From: DASSUW01 sp963759375
GTDB taxonomy: Bacteria; Actinomycetota; Thermoleophilia; Solirubrobacterales; Solirubrobacteraceae
NCBI GenBank assembly: GCA_963759375.1
Contig: CAVWYY010000001.1
Location: forward strand, 124,001-188,000
DNA: 64,000 bases
Direction: 5' to 3'
Within the stretch, counting starts at the first letter, position 1. Every line of letters begins with the position of its first letter. The notes under the pieces are model-generated. The model saw only the letters and a program-made list of their open reading frames with translations. It did not search any database and was not told the origin of the DNA. The translations under genes and the position numbers were made by a program. This document shows, piece by piece, positions 1 through 7,978 of this stretch.

Positions 1-650
1 CAGGGCTCGACGAGCCCGTGGCGGATGGCCCAGCGGGTGAGCTCGACGCGGTCGCGCATGCCGAGCTTGGCGAGGACGTTCTCGCGGTGGCGCTCCACCG
101 TCTTGGGGCTGATCGTGAGCAGGTCCGCGATCTGCGCCGTCGGGTGCGCCTCGGCGACGAGCTTCACGACCTCGCGCTCGCGCGGCGTCAATGGGTCCTC
201 GCGCTCGGGCGCCGGGTCGGCGAGGTAGGCGCGCATGAGCGCGCGCACGGTCGGCGGGGAGAGGAACGGCTCGCCGCGCATCGCGGCCCGGCAGGCCTCG
301 ATCAGGTCGCGGTCCGCGGCGGTCTTGAGCACGTAGCCGGAGGCGCCGGCCTTGAGCGCCTCGAAGCAGTAGTCCTCGAGGTCGTGCATCGAGAGCATGA
401 GGATTTTCAGCCCGGGGCGGCGGCGGAGCAGCTCGCGAGCGGCCTGCAGGCCGGTGCGCAGCGGCATCGCGACGTCGAGCACCGCGAGGTCGATGTCGTC
501 GCAGAGCCCGCGGTCGGTGGCCTCGATCCCGTCAGCCGCCTCGGCGACGACCCGGAGGTCCGGCGCCCCGTCGAGCACCAGCCGTAGCCCGTGGCGGACG
601 ACCGTGTGGTCGTCGGCGAGCAGGACCCGGGTGACGAGCGGGACGGTCAC
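1..650 (-). CDS. NarL/FixJ-family response regulator (runs off left edge)
   Basis: This is a two-component response regulator with an N-terminal receiver and a C-terminal LuxR helix-turn-helix. The receiver shows the acidic pair in LLADDH, the phospho-acceptor Asp in LAVLDVAMP and the conserved Lys in GYVLKTA. The HTH begins at LTPREREVVKLVAE and contains ISPKTVERHRENVLAKLG. Read from a GTG at 650 it gives 216 codons to the edge; the two bases left over are TG, so the stop probably lies at the very next base and the protein is nearly complete. The GTG overlaps the stop of the upstream sensor kinase (GTGA), so the pair should be translationally coupled. The kinase is its likely phosphodonor. 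Target genes are not known. Confidence 0.93.
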   Translation of the reverse strand, partial: MTVPLVTRVLLADDHTVVRHGLRLVLDGAPDLRVVAEAADGIEATDRGLCDDIDLAVLDVAMPLRTGLQAARELLRRRPGLKILMLSMHDLEDYCFEALKAGASGYVLKTAADRDLIEACRAAMRGEPFLSPPTVRALMRAYLADPAPEREDPLTPREREVVKLVAEAHPTAQIADLLTISPKTVERHRENVLAKLGMRDRVELTRWAIRHGLVEP

Positions 651-1606
651 CGGCGAGCCTCGACCGGGACCTCGAGGACGATCTCGGTGCCGGACGGGCG
701 CACGCGCATGATGGCCAGCCGCCCGCCGATGAGCATGGCCCGCTCGCGCATGCCGCCGAGGCCGCCGGCGTTGTGCGCCGCGCTGAAGTCGATCCCGCGC
801 CCGTCGTCGCGCACGCGCAGGACGACGTGGCCGTCGCTCGCGTCGAGCGCGAGCAGCACGCCGGTCGCCTCGGCGTGGCGCGCGACGTTGGTCAGCCCCT
901 CCTGGGCGACGCGGTAGATCGCGAGGTCCTGCTCGGGCGCCAGCGCCGGGAGTTGCGCGGCGAGATCGTGGCGCACCTGCAGGCCGCTGTGCTCGGCGAA
1001 GCCGGTTGCGAGCGTGATCAACGCGCTGCGCAGGCCGAACTCGTCGAGCGCCTGCGGGCGCAGGCCGCGCGCGATGTCCCGCAGCTCCTCGGCGCTCTCG
1101 CGCGCGAGCTCCTGGACGTCGGAAACCGCGCCGTCAAGCTCGGGCGGCGCCGACCGGCGTAGGCCGTCGAGCTGCAGGACGATCCCGGTCAGCGTCTGCC
1201 CGAGCTCGTCGTGCAGCTCGCGCGCGAGCCGGCGCCGCTCGCGCTCCTGCGCGGCCAGCGCGCGCGTCGCGCTCTGCCGGCGCTCGAGCTCGAGCCGGTC
1301 GAGCATCTCGTTGAATGCGTCGAGCAGATCGCTGACCTCGCCCGCCGCGCCGTCGACGTCGATGCGCCGCCCGGGCGACATGGGATCGACGCTGCGCATC
1401 AGCCGCGCGAGCCGCTCCAGCGGCCCGAACGCGCGCCGCACCAGCACGACATTGACCGCCATGACGACCACAAGGCCGATGGCGAGCACCACGATCTCTG
1501 CGCTCGCCGTCGACGCACTGACGGTCGCGGGCGTGAACACGAGCATCAGCGCGGCGCCGAGCAGTACCGCCCCGTTGATCGTCACCACGCGCCAGAACAG
1601 CGACAC
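647..1606 (-). CDS. Sensor histidine kinase, HisKA_3 type
   Basis: This membrane sensor kinase (319 residues) autophosphorylates and passes phosphate to the response regulator that follows it. Two hydrophobic segments near the N-terminus (about residues 6-25 and 35-57) flank a very short outer loop. A HAMP-like stretch (FGPLERLARLMRSV) follows, then the dimerisation and phosphorylation helix with RRRLARELHDELGQTLTGI, where His is the phospho-site. The HATPase domain shows YRVAQEGLTNVARHAEA (N box) and VRDDGRGID (G1 box). I chose the GTG at 1606 (MSLFWRVV) because upstream codons give arginine-rich low-complexity sequence and the membrane segment starts immediately after. The tiny extracellular loop argues against sensing a soluble periplasmic ligand. 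Confidence 0.9.
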   Translation of the reverse strand: MSLFWRVVTINGAVLLGAALMLVFTPATVSASTASAEIVVLAIGLVVVMAVNVVLVRRAFGPLERLARLMRSVDPMSPGRRIDVDGAAGEVSDLLDAFNEMLDRLELERRQSATRALAAQERERRRLARELHDELGQTLTGIVLQLDGLRRSAPPELDGAVSDVQELARESAEELRDIARGLRPQALDEFGLRSALITLATGFAEHSGLQVRHDLAAQLPALAPEQDLAIYRVAQEGLTNVARHAEATGVLLALDASDGHVVLRVRDDGRGIDFSAAHNAGGLGGMRERAMLIGGRLAIMRVRPSGTEIVLEVPVEARR

Positions 1607-1692
1607 CCCAGGAGAGTGGCACGAACGGCGCGCTCGGCCATGGGTGTCGCTCCCCATTGGCGGGACCGATCGGCACCGCCAGATTGAGCAGC

Positions 1693-2268
1693 GTGATCCG
1701 TGTCGCCGTCGTCGACGACCACCATGCTGTCCGCCTCGGCCTCCGCACCGCGCTGCTGTCGGAGCCCGGCCTCGAGGCGGTCGGCAGCGCCACGAGCGCC
1801 GCCGAGGCTGACGCGCTGCTGTCCCGGACCCGGCCCGACGTCGTGCTGGTCGACTATCAGCTCCCCGGCACCGACGGCCTGTCACTCTGCCGGCGCGTCA
1901 AGTCCGACGTCCCGGCGCCGGGCGTCGTGCTCTACTCGGCCTTCGCGGACCCGGCCATGACCGTGCCCGCGATCGTGGCCGGGGTGGACGCCATCGTCCA
2001 CAAGGCGGGCCAGACGCGCGACCTGTTCGACGCCATCCGCCGCGCCGCGCGCGGCGACACGACGCTGCCGGAGATCGATGAGGCGCTCCTGCACGCCGCA
2101 GGGCAGGCGCTCGACCCCAACGACCTGCCGCTGCTCGGGATGCTGATCCACCGCACCTCGTCGGCCGAGATCGCCGCGACGCTCAGGATCGAGAAGCCGG
2201 AGCTCGACCGGCGCATCGACGGCATGCTGGGGCGACTGCGGGCGCCGACGTTCGCCGAGCGACCCTAG
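1693..2268 (+). CDS. Response regulator with degenerate C-terminal HTH
   Basis: A receiver domain (VIRVAVVDDHHAVRLGL at the start, phospho-Asp in VVLVDYQLPG, Lys in AIVHKAG) is followed by a C-terminal region that aligns only loosely to a LuxR helix-turn-helix (LLGMLIHRTSSAEIAATLRI, then PELDRRIDGMLGRL). The usual LTxRExxV opening and the TVxxH recognition helix are missing, so DNA binding is doubtful or altered. The gene is divergent from the kinase at 1606, which may be a partner. The start is uncertain: GTG 1693 begins exactly at the first receiver strand, while TTG 1684 would add three residues; neither has a clear ribosome binding site. Its stop overlaps the convergent gene by four bases. 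Confidence 0.85.
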   Translation: MIRVAVVDDHHAVRLGLRTALLSEPGLEAVGSATSAAEADALLSRTRPDVVLVDYQLPGTDGLSLCRRVKSDVPAPGVVLYSAFADPAMTVPAIVAGVDAIVHKAGQTRDLFDAIRRAARGDTTLPEIDEALLHAAGQALDPNDLPLLGMLIHRTSSAEIAATLRIEKPELDRRIDGMLGRLRAPTFAERP

Positions 2269-2717
2269 AAGTCGTCGGCGGCGAGCCACGCCCGCGCGCA
2301 GCCGACCGCGTCGGTGAGCTCGCTATCGCCGTCGTCGTTGTACAGCGGGCCGCCGCCGTCGGTCACCAGGAGCTGCGTCGCGGCGACACCGCGCGGCTCG
2401 ACCACCGGCGCCTGCCGGAGCGTGGCGGCCAGATCGAGCAACTCGGTGCGGTTGCGCTGCACGGCGCGGCGCGCGATGAGCGACCAGATCGCCGGCCCCC
2501 GCCGGCCCGCCTGCTCGAGCGCGCCGTAGATGGCCGCCGCGAGGACCTCGCGGGTGCCGCGGTCGCACAGCGCCCGCGCCCGGTGCGCGAGCGCCGGCGT
2601 GGCCAACGGGTCCTCGCCGGCCGCGAGCGCGCGGTCGAGCCCACCGACCTGCCACGGCGCGTACGGGCGTCGCCGGAGCATGTCCGCACTGTCCCGCCCG
2701 CCCGGGGACTCGCCCAT
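2265..2717 (-). CDS. Conserved hypothetical protein, 150 residues
   Basis: I do not recognise this protein. It is soluble and mostly helical in appearance, with no signal peptide or membrane segment, and an Ala/Arg-rich middle (ALAHRARALCDRGTREVLAA) that could form a helical bundle. The C-terminus is acidic and contains LYNDDGDSELTDAVGCARAW. Coding use matches its neighbours. It lies 27 bases behind the membrane protein at 2745-3392 in the same direction, so the two probably share a transcript starting near the palindrome at 3427. A shorter version from the ATG at 2681 is possible. Its stop overlaps that of the convergent response regulator. Confidence 0.6.
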   Translation of the reverse strand: MGESPGGRDSADMLRRRPYAPWQVGGLDRALAAGEDPLATPALAHRARALCDRGTREVLAAAIYGALEQAGRRGPAIWSLIARRAVQRNRTELLDLAATLRQAPVVEPRGVAATQLLVTDGGGPLYNDDGDSELTDAVGCARAWLAADDF

Positions 2718-2744
2718 GGGGGCGAATCCCCATCTTCGGGACGT

Positions 2745-3392
2745 CTAGGTGAACGCGTTGACGGCGCGCGCCACGACGAGCCCGAACAGCGCGAGCGCGA
2801 CCGTCGCCTGCACGAGCATCGCGTACTTCGCGCGGAGGGTGAGCGGCATCACGTCGGTCGGGCTGAACGCGGTCGCGTTCGTGAAACCGAGGTGCAGGTA
2901 GTCGAGAAAGACGGGCCGCCAGCCTGGCGGCGCGAGCTCGGGGCTCATGTGCTGCGTGAACGCGAAGTCGACCGGCGTCTCCCGTCGGGAGCGCTTGATC
3001 GGTCCGCCGCCGTCCATCAGCCAGTACATGAGCGCGAACGAGAGGTTGTTGCCGACCCAGACGATGCCGCCGGAGGCCAGCAGCTCGTCCGGCTCGTTGC
3101 TGACGCCGGTGCCCCTGATGAGGTCCGAGATGAGCAGCGCGGTCGCCCACAACGCGGCGGCTATAAGGAGGCCGACGAGCAGGACGGTCAGGTGGTGCAG
3201 CCGCCGGCGCTCGACGGCTCCCATCGGGTTGGCGGTCACCAGCACAGCGAGCAGCACCGTCTCGATGCCCGGGACGACCCACCCCGTATGGTCGATGCCC
3301 TCGCCCGGCAGCCACAGGCGCACGGCGATGTTCAGCGCCAGAAACGCCAGCGCGGCAGTGATCGGCGGCCAGCGTGGCTCCCCGATGGGCAT
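2745..3392 (-). CDS. Multi-pass membrane protein, loosely DUF1345-like
   Basis: The protein (215 residues) has about five hydrophobic segments: roughly residues 10-28, 41-54, 68-92, 108-125 and 188-210. Before the last segment stands YLHLGFTNATAFSPTDVMPL, a pattern seen in a family of channel-like or DUF1345-like membrane proteins. I am not certain of that assignment. The loop before it is rich in charged and proline residues. It is the first gene of a minus-strand pair with 2265-2717 and diverges from the response regulator at 3495. The 17-bp palindrome at 3427-3443 lies 34 bases before its ATG, so it is a candidate member of the proposed stress regulon. Substrate unknown. Confidence 0.7.
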   Translation of the reverse strand: MPIGEPRWPPITAALAFLALNIAVRLWLPGEGIDHTGWVVPGIETVLLAVLVTANPMGAVERRRLHHLTVLLVGLLIAAALWATALLISDLIRGTGVSNEPDELLASGGIVWVGNNLSFALMYWLMDGGGPIKRSRRETPVDFAFTQHMSPELAPPGWRPVFLDYLHLGFTNATAFSPTDVMPLTLRAKYAMLVQATVALALFGLVVARAVNAFT

Positions 3393-3426
3393 CGCGGGAT
3401 GCTCCGGCGCGGCCGTCGCGGACAGC

Positions 3427-3443
3427 TCATCCGATCCGGGTGA
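3427..3443. promoter_or_regulatory. 17-bp palindromic operator, copy 1 (exact)
   Basis: TCATCC-GATCC-GGGTGA, an exact match to TCAYCCNNNNNGGRTGA. It lies 34 bases before the ATG at 3392 (minus) and 51 bases before the ATG at 3495 (plus), so it could act on both. A TACAGT hexamer at 3481-3486 ends eight bases before the ATG at 3495 and may be a -10 for a leaderless transcript. It is 46 bases from the palindrome centre, unlike the 31-32 seen at five other copies. Confidence 0.7.
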
Positions 3444-3494
3444 TCAGGCGGTGCCCGCCCGCGCCGCTGCGCGTGTGGAGTACAGTCGGGCGAG

Positions 3495-4178
3495 ATGAGC
3501 GTGCGCGTGGTCGTCGCCGATGACAACCTGATCGCGCGTCAGGGCATCGTGCAGCTACTCGAGCTGGAACCCGAGCTCGAGATCGTGGCCGTCTGCGGCG
3601 ACCTGCCGGAGACGCTCGAGGCCGTCGAGCGCGACGTGCCCGACGTCGTGCTGACCGACATCCGCATGCCGCCGTCGCACTCCGACGAGGGCATTCAGGT
3701 CGCCAACCGGCTGCGGCAGACGCATCCGGATGTCGGGGTCGTCGTGCTCAGCCAGTACGAGGAGCCGATCTACGCGCTGTCGCTGCTCGAGGAGGGCTCG
3801 GACCGCCGCGGCTACCTGCTCAAGGAGCGCGTCCACGACCCGGCCGAGCTCCGGGACGCGATCCAGTCGGTCGCACGCGGCGGCGCGGTGGTCGACCCGG
3901 GCCTCGTCGACGCGCTCGTCAGGGGCAAGGCGGCGATCGAGCGCTCGCCGCTCGCGGAGCTGTCACCGCGCGAGCGCCAGGTGCTGGCCGAGATGGCTCA
4001 GGGCAAGAGCAACGCGGCGATCGCCGACTCGCTCGTGCTCACCAAGCGCGCCGTCGAGAAGCACATCAACTCGATCTTCCTCAAGCTCGGGCTCGGATTC
4101 ACGGAGGACGTGAGCAAGCGCGTGAAGGCCACGCTGATGTTCCTCTCCGAGACGGACCTCTCGGCCCCGCACGCCTGA
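3495..4178 (+). CDS. NarL/FixJ-family response regulator
   Basis: This two-domain regulator (227 residues) is phosphorylated by a sensor kinase and then binds DNA. The receiver covers about residues 3-122, with the acidic pair in VVVADDN, phospho-Asp in VVLTDIRMPP and Lys in GYLLKERV. The LuxR helix-turn-helix begins at LSPRERQVLAEMAQGKSNAA and includes LTKRAVEKHINSIFLKLG. Its ATG is followed five bases after the stop by the kinase at 4184, so the two form a pair. The palindrome at 3427 in its own promoter makes it a good candidate for the protein that binds that site and autoregulates. This is inference; nothing in the sequence proves the target. Confidence 0.94.
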   Translation: MSVRVVVADDNLIARQGIVQLLELEPELEIVAVCGDLPETLEAVERDVPDVVLTDIRMPPSHSDEGIQVANRLRQTHPDVGVVVLSQYEEPIYALSLLEEGSDRRGYLLKERVHDPAELRDAIQSVARGGAVVDPGLVDALVRGKAAIERSPLAELSPRERQVLAEMAQGKSNAAIADSLVLTKRAVEKHINSIFLKLGLGFTEDVSKRVKATLMFLSETDLSAPHA

Positions 4179-4183
4179 CGCCG

Positions 4184-5965
4184 ATGAACACGCCCTCACG
4201 CGGTGTGGTGCGCGCGTTCGCAGCGGCCGGAGCCGCGCTGTGCGTGGTGACGGCCTGGCTGACGGCGACGGGCTCCGCGTCCGGCGACGTGCCGCTCGAG
4301 GCCACGGCACGCATGCTCATCGTCGGCGTCCCGATCGCGGTCGGCCTGTACGCATGGAGCCAGTCCGCCTCGGCACGCTTCGGCCGCAGCCTGACGTTGA
4401 CCGGTTTCGTCTACTTCCTGGCGACGCTGTCGGTCTCGGACGACGCCGTGGTGCACAGCGTCGGGAGGGTGGCCGCCTGGGGCGTCGAGGTCTGGCTCAC
4501 CTACCTGGTGCTGAGCTTCCCGACCGGTCGCCTTACCGCTCGTGCCGACCGGGTGATCATCGCGTTCGGGATCGGTCTGGTCCTGTTCCTGTACCTGCCG
4601 TCGGCGCTCCTCGTCGACGCCTATCCGGCTCCGTCGCAGTGGGATTCGTGCACGTCCGACTGCACGGCCAACGCGTTCCAGCTCACGAGCTCCGAACCGG
4701 CGTTCGTGGACGCGTGGCTGCGTCCCCTGCGCGAGGCCTTGACGATCGTGCTGTTCCTCGCCGCGACCGTCCGGCTGCTCATGAAGCTGGGAGCGGCGAG
4801 CCCGCTCCTGAGGATCGCGATCGCGCCGCTCGCGTGGGTCGCCGCCGCGCGGCTCGTCATCTACGTGGTCGCCGCCGCCACGCGGGCGGTTGATCCGGAC
4901 GGGACGAACACCGAGGTGGCGTTCTGGCTCGTCGGGCTCTTCATCCCGGTGATCACGCTCGCGTTCCTCGTCGGTCTGCTGCGCTGGCGGCTGTTCGTCG
5001 GCGGCTCCCTTGCACGGCTGGCGCACCACACCGACGTCGACACCAGCGCGGCCGCCCTGCAGGCCGGCCTCGCCGACGCTTTCTGCGACCCGGATCTGCA
5101 GATCCTCGAGCACCGGCCCGGCGGCGGCTGGGCCGGCGCCGACGGTCGGCCGGTCCAAGCGCCCGTCGTCAGAACGGGTCGGGCGCTCACGGCGGTCCGC
5201 GACGACGGGCGGACGGTGGCGGCGGTCGTGCACGACGAGACGCTGCGCGACGAGCACGCGTTCGTCGACGTGGCCGTGGCGCACACGCTCACCATGCTCG
5301 AGAACCGCAGGCTGGCGGCGCGGACCGCGGCACTGCTCCGGGAGATCGAGGACTCTCGCGCGCGAATCGCCGCCACCGCCGATGAGGAGCGGCGCCGCCT
5401 CGAGCGCGACCTCCACGATGGCGCCCAGCAGCGGCTCGTCGCGCTGCGGCTGCGGTTGTCGCTGGCCGCGGAGCTCCTGGCGCGCGATCATGCGCAGGGC
5501 GCCGAGCTCGTCCGGCAGCTCGGCCCGGAGGCCGAGGCGGCCCTCGACGAGATGCGCGCGCTCGCTCGCGGCGTCTACCCGGCGCCGCTCATCGACCATG
5601 GGATCGCCGAGGCGCTGCGCTCCGTCGCCCGCCGGGCGCCACTGCCCGTCGCCGTCGTCGCCGAGGCCGGGCGACGGTACCCGTCTTCGCTGGAGGCGGC
5701 GGCCTACTTCTGCTGTCTCGAGGCGATGCAGAACGCGGCCAAGCACGCCGAGGGGGCCACGCGCGTGACCGTGACGGTCGCCGAGCTCGACGGGCACCTC
5801 CGGCTCGAGGTGGCGGATGACGGCAAGGGCTTCGAGCCGGCGCGCACGCCGCGCGGGTCGGGCCTCACGAACCTCGAGGATCGCGCCCGCGCCGCGGGCG
5901 GGGACGTGATCGTGACGTCGAGCCCGGGGGCCGGGACACGGGTCGTCGCGACGCTGCCGCTGTAG
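4184..5965 (+). CDS. Multi-pass sensor histidine kinase
   Basis: The N-terminal 270 residues hold about eight hydrophobic segments, ending near LVGLLRWRLFVGG, so sensing is likely within or at the membrane. A linker of about 120 residues ends in a short coiled-coil-like stretch. The phosphorylation helix reads RRRLERDLHDGAQQRLVALR with the phospho-His in DLHDG. The HATPase domain has FCCLEAMQNAAKHAEG (N box), VADDGKGFEP (G1) and GSGLTNLEDRARAAGG (G2). This layout matches actinobacterial NarX/LiaS-type kinases with integral-membrane input domains. It starts five bases after the response regulator at 3495-4178, its obvious partner. A GGGTGC-GT-GCACCC repeat at 5968-5981 just after the stop could form a small hairpin. 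Confidence 0.93.
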   Translation: MNTPSRGVVRAFAAAGAALCVVTAWLTATGSASGDVPLEATARMLIVGVPIAVGLYAWSQSASARFGRSLTLTGFVYFLATLSVSDDAVVHSVGRVAAWGVEVWLTYLVLSFPTGRLTARADRVIIAFGIGLVLFLYLPSALLVDAYPAPSQWDSCTSDCTANAFQLTSSEPAFVDAWLRPLREALTIVLFLAATVRLLMKLGAASPLLRIAIAPLAWVAAARLVIYVVAAATRAVDPDGTNTEVAFWLVGLFIPVITLAFLVGLLRWRLFVGGSLARLAHHTDVDTSAAALQAGLADAFCDPDLQILEHRPGGGWAGADGRPVQAPVVRTGRALTAVRDDGRTVAAVVHDETLRDEHAFVDVAVAHTLTMLENRRLAARTAALLREIEDSRARIAATADEERRRLERDLHDGAQQRLVALRLRLSLAAELLARDHAQGAELVRQLGPEAEAALDEMRALARGVYPAPLIDHGIAEALRSVARRAPLPVAVVAEAGRRYPSSLEAAAYFCCLEAMQNAAKHAEGATRVTVTVAELDGHLRLEVADDGKGFEPARTPRGSGLTNLEDRARAAGGDVIVTSSPGAGTRVVATLPL

Positions 5966-6046
5966 GCGGGTGCGTGCACCCCCACCCAGGAGGCGGGCGC
6001 GCCACATTGTCGGCCGACGCGCCGCGTGGCAGCTTCGGTTCGCAAG

Positions 6047-6436
6047 ATGAAGTCCGCCGTCACCCGCGCCGTGCGCGTCCTCACCGTCGACGACCAGGCT
6101 GTGTTCAGGCTGGTGGCCCGCGAGGTGATCGAGGCGACTTCGGGCTTCGAGCCGGTGGCGGAGGCGGGATCGGGCGCCGAGGCGCTGGCCTTGATCGAGG
6201 CGCTCGAGCCGGATCTGGTGCTTATGGACGTTCGCATGCCCGGCATGGACGGCATCGAGACGACCCGGCAGGCGTGCGACGTCGCGCCCACGTCGGTCGT
6301 CGTGCTGATCTCGCTCGAGGACCCGGACGACATCGAGGCGGTGGCCGGCGGGTGCGGCGCGGTCACCACCGTGCGCAAGCAGGACTTCAGCCCGGACATG
6401 CTTCGCCGGCTGTGGGCGGCGCACCGGCGGCGCTGA
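6047..6436 (+). CDS. Single-domain response regulator (receiver only)
   Basis: The 129 residues from the ATG at 6047 form only a receiver domain: acidic residues in LTVDDQAV, phospho-Asp in VLMDVRMPGMDG, Ser in the switch position (VVLISLED) and Lys in VRKQDF. There is no output domain, so it should act by protein contact or as a phosphate sink for the neighbouring kinase. It follows the kinase gene by 82 bases in the same direction. A GTG at 6026 would add seven residues; I prefer the ATG because the receiver starts shortly after it. Its stop lies one base from the stop of the convergent decarboxylase-family gene. Confidence 0.85.
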   Translation: MKSAVTRAVRVLTVDDQAVFRLVAREVIEATSGFEPVAEAGSGAEALALIEALEPDLVLMDVRMPGMDGIETTRQACDVAPTSVVVLISLEDPDDIEAVAGGCGAVTTVRKQDFSPDMLRRLWAAHRRR

Positions 6437-6437
6437 T

Positions 6438-6776
6438 TCAGCCGGCCTCGTCGGCCTGCTCGACGTCGTAGCCGAGCGCGAGCGCCAGGTTCGGCGCCAC
6501 ACCGACGACGCGCGCGTGCCCGACGGCGGGGGTGATCGCGAGCAGCACCCCGAGGATCTCCTCCTCTGTGGCGCCGGCCGCATACGCGAGCTCGACACTC
6601 CAGCGCAGCGACACCGTCGCTGCGCCGACCGACAACAGCGCACCAAGGCGGATCAGTGCCTGCGTCTTGGTGTCGAGGGCGCTCGCTCCGGCCGTCCCTG
6701 GGTCGGCGAGTGCCGATCGCAGGAACCGTTCGTCGCTGAGCGCAAGCCTGCGGAGCAGGCGTTCGACCCTGTCCAT
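6438..6776 (-). CDS. Carboxymuconolactone decarboxylase-family protein
   Basis: This small helical protein (112 residues) matches the CMD/AhpD fold: LDTKTQALIRLGALLSVGAA, then WSVELAYAAGATEEEILGVL and a C-terminal helix with GHARVVGVAPNLALALG. It lacks the CxxC pair of the peroxidase AhpD subgroup, so thiol peroxidase activity is unlikely. CMD-like proteins without the pair are common, with mostly unknown substrates. I chose the ATG at 6776 because no in-frame start lies close upstream and coding character is lost beyond it. The palindrome at 6817 lies 40 bases before this start and is shared with the divergent gene at 6893. Confidence 0.83.
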   Translation of the reverse strand: MDRVERLLRRLALSDERFLRSALADPGTAGASALDTKTQALIRLGALLSVGAATVSLRWSVELAYAAGATEEEILGVLLAITPAVGHARVVGVAPNLALALGYDVEQADEAG

Positions 6777-6816
6777 GAGCGTGCCGAGAGCATCGAGCGC
6801 GAGCGCGCATAATGCC

Positions 6817-6833
6817 TCATCCCGATCGGATGA
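6817..6833. promoter_or_regulatory. 17-bp palindromic operator, copy 2 (exact)
   Basis: TCATCC-CGATC-GGATGA, an exact match to the consensus. It sits between divergent genes, 40 bases from the ATG at 6776 and 59 bases from the ATG at 6893. No convincing -10 hexamer is visible at the spacing seen at other copies. Confidence 0.7.
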
Positions 6834-6892
6834 CGACCGAGCGGGCCGATGCCGGAGGCTTGGAGCGTCCCCCGAGCCGAGACGAGGCCGCC

Positions 6893-7360
6893 ATGCCAGA
6901 CACACCACAACCACGAGTCCTTGTCGTCGCCAATCGCACGGCCTCGACACCCGCGCTGCTCGCCGACATCGAGCGCCGCGCGAAGGCCGGCGCGCGCTTC
7001 TCGCTTATGGTCCCGCCCGATCCCGACGGCACCGACTGGACGGCCGAGGAAGCGAAGGGCCTGGTCGAGCGGGCGGCCGGCGGGACCGTCGACGCGGTGG
7101 AACCCGGCGACACGCCGGCCGACACGATCCACGGCCTCGTGGCCGACGGGAGCTGCGACCAGGTGATCGTCTCGACGAGCACGGCGCACCACCGGCACTG
7201 GTTCCATCACGACCTGCCGTCCAAGCTGAAGGATCTCGGTGTCCCGGTCACGGTCATCCCGCCCGAGCCGGACGCCAAGGCGCCCATCGAGGGGTTCCCG
7301 CCCGACTGGCAGGCCCACGTCGTCAACCCCGCCGGCACCGCGGGCCTCGGCAACTACTGA
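6893..7360 (+). CDS. Universal-stress-protein-like small protein
   Basis: The protein (155 residues) begins with a Rossmann-like strand and loop, RVLVVANRTASTPALLADIE, and continues with FSLMVPPDPDG and a C-terminal VIVSTSTAHHRHWFHHDLPS. This pattern is seen in actinobacterial stand-alone Usp-like domains and in the C-terminal tails of some amino acid permeases. The ATP-binding glycine motif of classical UspA is not evident. The start at ATG 6893 follows a GACGAGG sequence and leaves the palindrome at 6817 in the promoter. The PAS-LuxR gene begins 11 bases after its stop, so the two probably share a transcript. Confidence 0.75.
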   Translation: MPDTPQPRVLVVANRTASTPALLADIERRAKAGARFSLMVPPDPDGTDWTAEEAKGLVERAAGGTVDAVEPGDTPADTIHGLVADGSCDQVIVSTSTAHHRHWFHHDLPSKLKDLGVPVTVIPPEPDAKAPIEGFPPDWQAHVVNPAGTAGLGNY

Positions 7361-7371
7361 GACACCGGCGC

Positions 7372-7974
7372 GTGGTCGACGCCGTTCGGCGCGACGGCTG
7401 GCCGGCGCTGTTCGCGGCCGCCTTCCGGCGCTCCAACAACGCGATGGCGCTGGTCGACGACCGGCGCCACCACGTCGACGTCAACGGCGCGTACGCGCGG
7501 CTGCTCGGTTATGCGCCCGGCGAGCTGATCGGCCGCCCGGTCTGGTCGATCGTGGTCGACGGCCCGGCCGTGTCACCGCAGGAGTGGGCCAGTGCGCTGG
7601 CCGCGCGGCACTTCACCGGCCGCACCGACCTGGTCTGCGCGAACGGCGCAACGGTCTCGGTGCAATGGGGCGCCGACGTCGTGACCGCGACGGACCGCCG
7701 GCTCGTGCTGTTCGTCGCCCTGAGCACCTCGCGCTGGGGCGCCCGCTTCCGGCGCGAGGCGACGGTAGACGGCCCAGCCCGCCTGTCGGCGCGCGAGCGC
7801 GAGATCGTCCAGCTGGTGGCGATGGGGGACAGCGGGCGCGAGATCGCGCAGAAACTGCACATCGCCCACGACACCGTGCGCACCCACGTCCGCAACGCGA
7901 TGGGCAAGCTCGGCGCGCGCTCGCGCGCGCAGCTCGTCGCCAAGGCGATGGCCGCCGGGCTGATCGAGGCCTGA
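7372..7974 (+). CDS. PAS-domain LuxR-family transcriptional regulator
   Basis: A single PAS domain (about residues 10-115, including NNAMALVDDRRHHVDVNGAY and YAPGELIGRPVWSIV) is followed by a C-terminal LuxR helix-turn-helix: LSAREREIVQLVAMGDSGRE, then AHDTVRTHVRNAMGKLG. There is no receiver, so the input is probably a small molecule, redox change or partner sensed by PAS. No haem or flavin ligand can be assigned from sequence. The GTG at 7372 was chosen because it lies just after the stop of the preceding Usp-like gene and starts shortly before the PAS domain. It is a second candidate for the protein that recognises the 17-bp palindrome. Confidence 0.88.
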   Translation: MVDAVRRDGWPALFAAAFRRSNNAMALVDDRRHHVDVNGAYARLLGYAPGELIGRPVWSIVVDGPAVSPQEWASALAARHFTGRTDLVCANGATVSVQWGADVVTATDRRLVLFVALSTSRWGARFRREATVDGPARLSAREREIVQLVAMGDSGREIAQKLHIAHDTVRTHVRNAMGKLGARSRAQLVAKAMAAGLIEA

Positions 7975-7978
7975 TGGC

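Noticed and set aside
1651..2741. TCCC-N7-GGGA palindromes at 1651-1665 and 2727-2741, at first taken as further copies of the 17-bp operator or as DosR-like boxes.
   Set aside because: The inner spacing is seven bases, the outer TCA/TGA arms are missing and they do not align with TCAYCCNNNNNGGRTGA. They also do not match the DosR consensus GGGACTNNNGNCCC well.
5968..5981. GGGTGC-GT-GCACCC hairpin after the kinase gene as a terminator.
   Set aside because: The arms are only six bases with a two-base loop and there is no T-run, so it was not listed as a separate feature.
4196..6646. Very long open frame of 816 codons on the minus strand.
   Set aside because: It is antisense to a clear sensor kinase, is rich in Arg, His and Asp low-complexity sequence and shows no domain. 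High GC lowers stop frequency in shadow frames.
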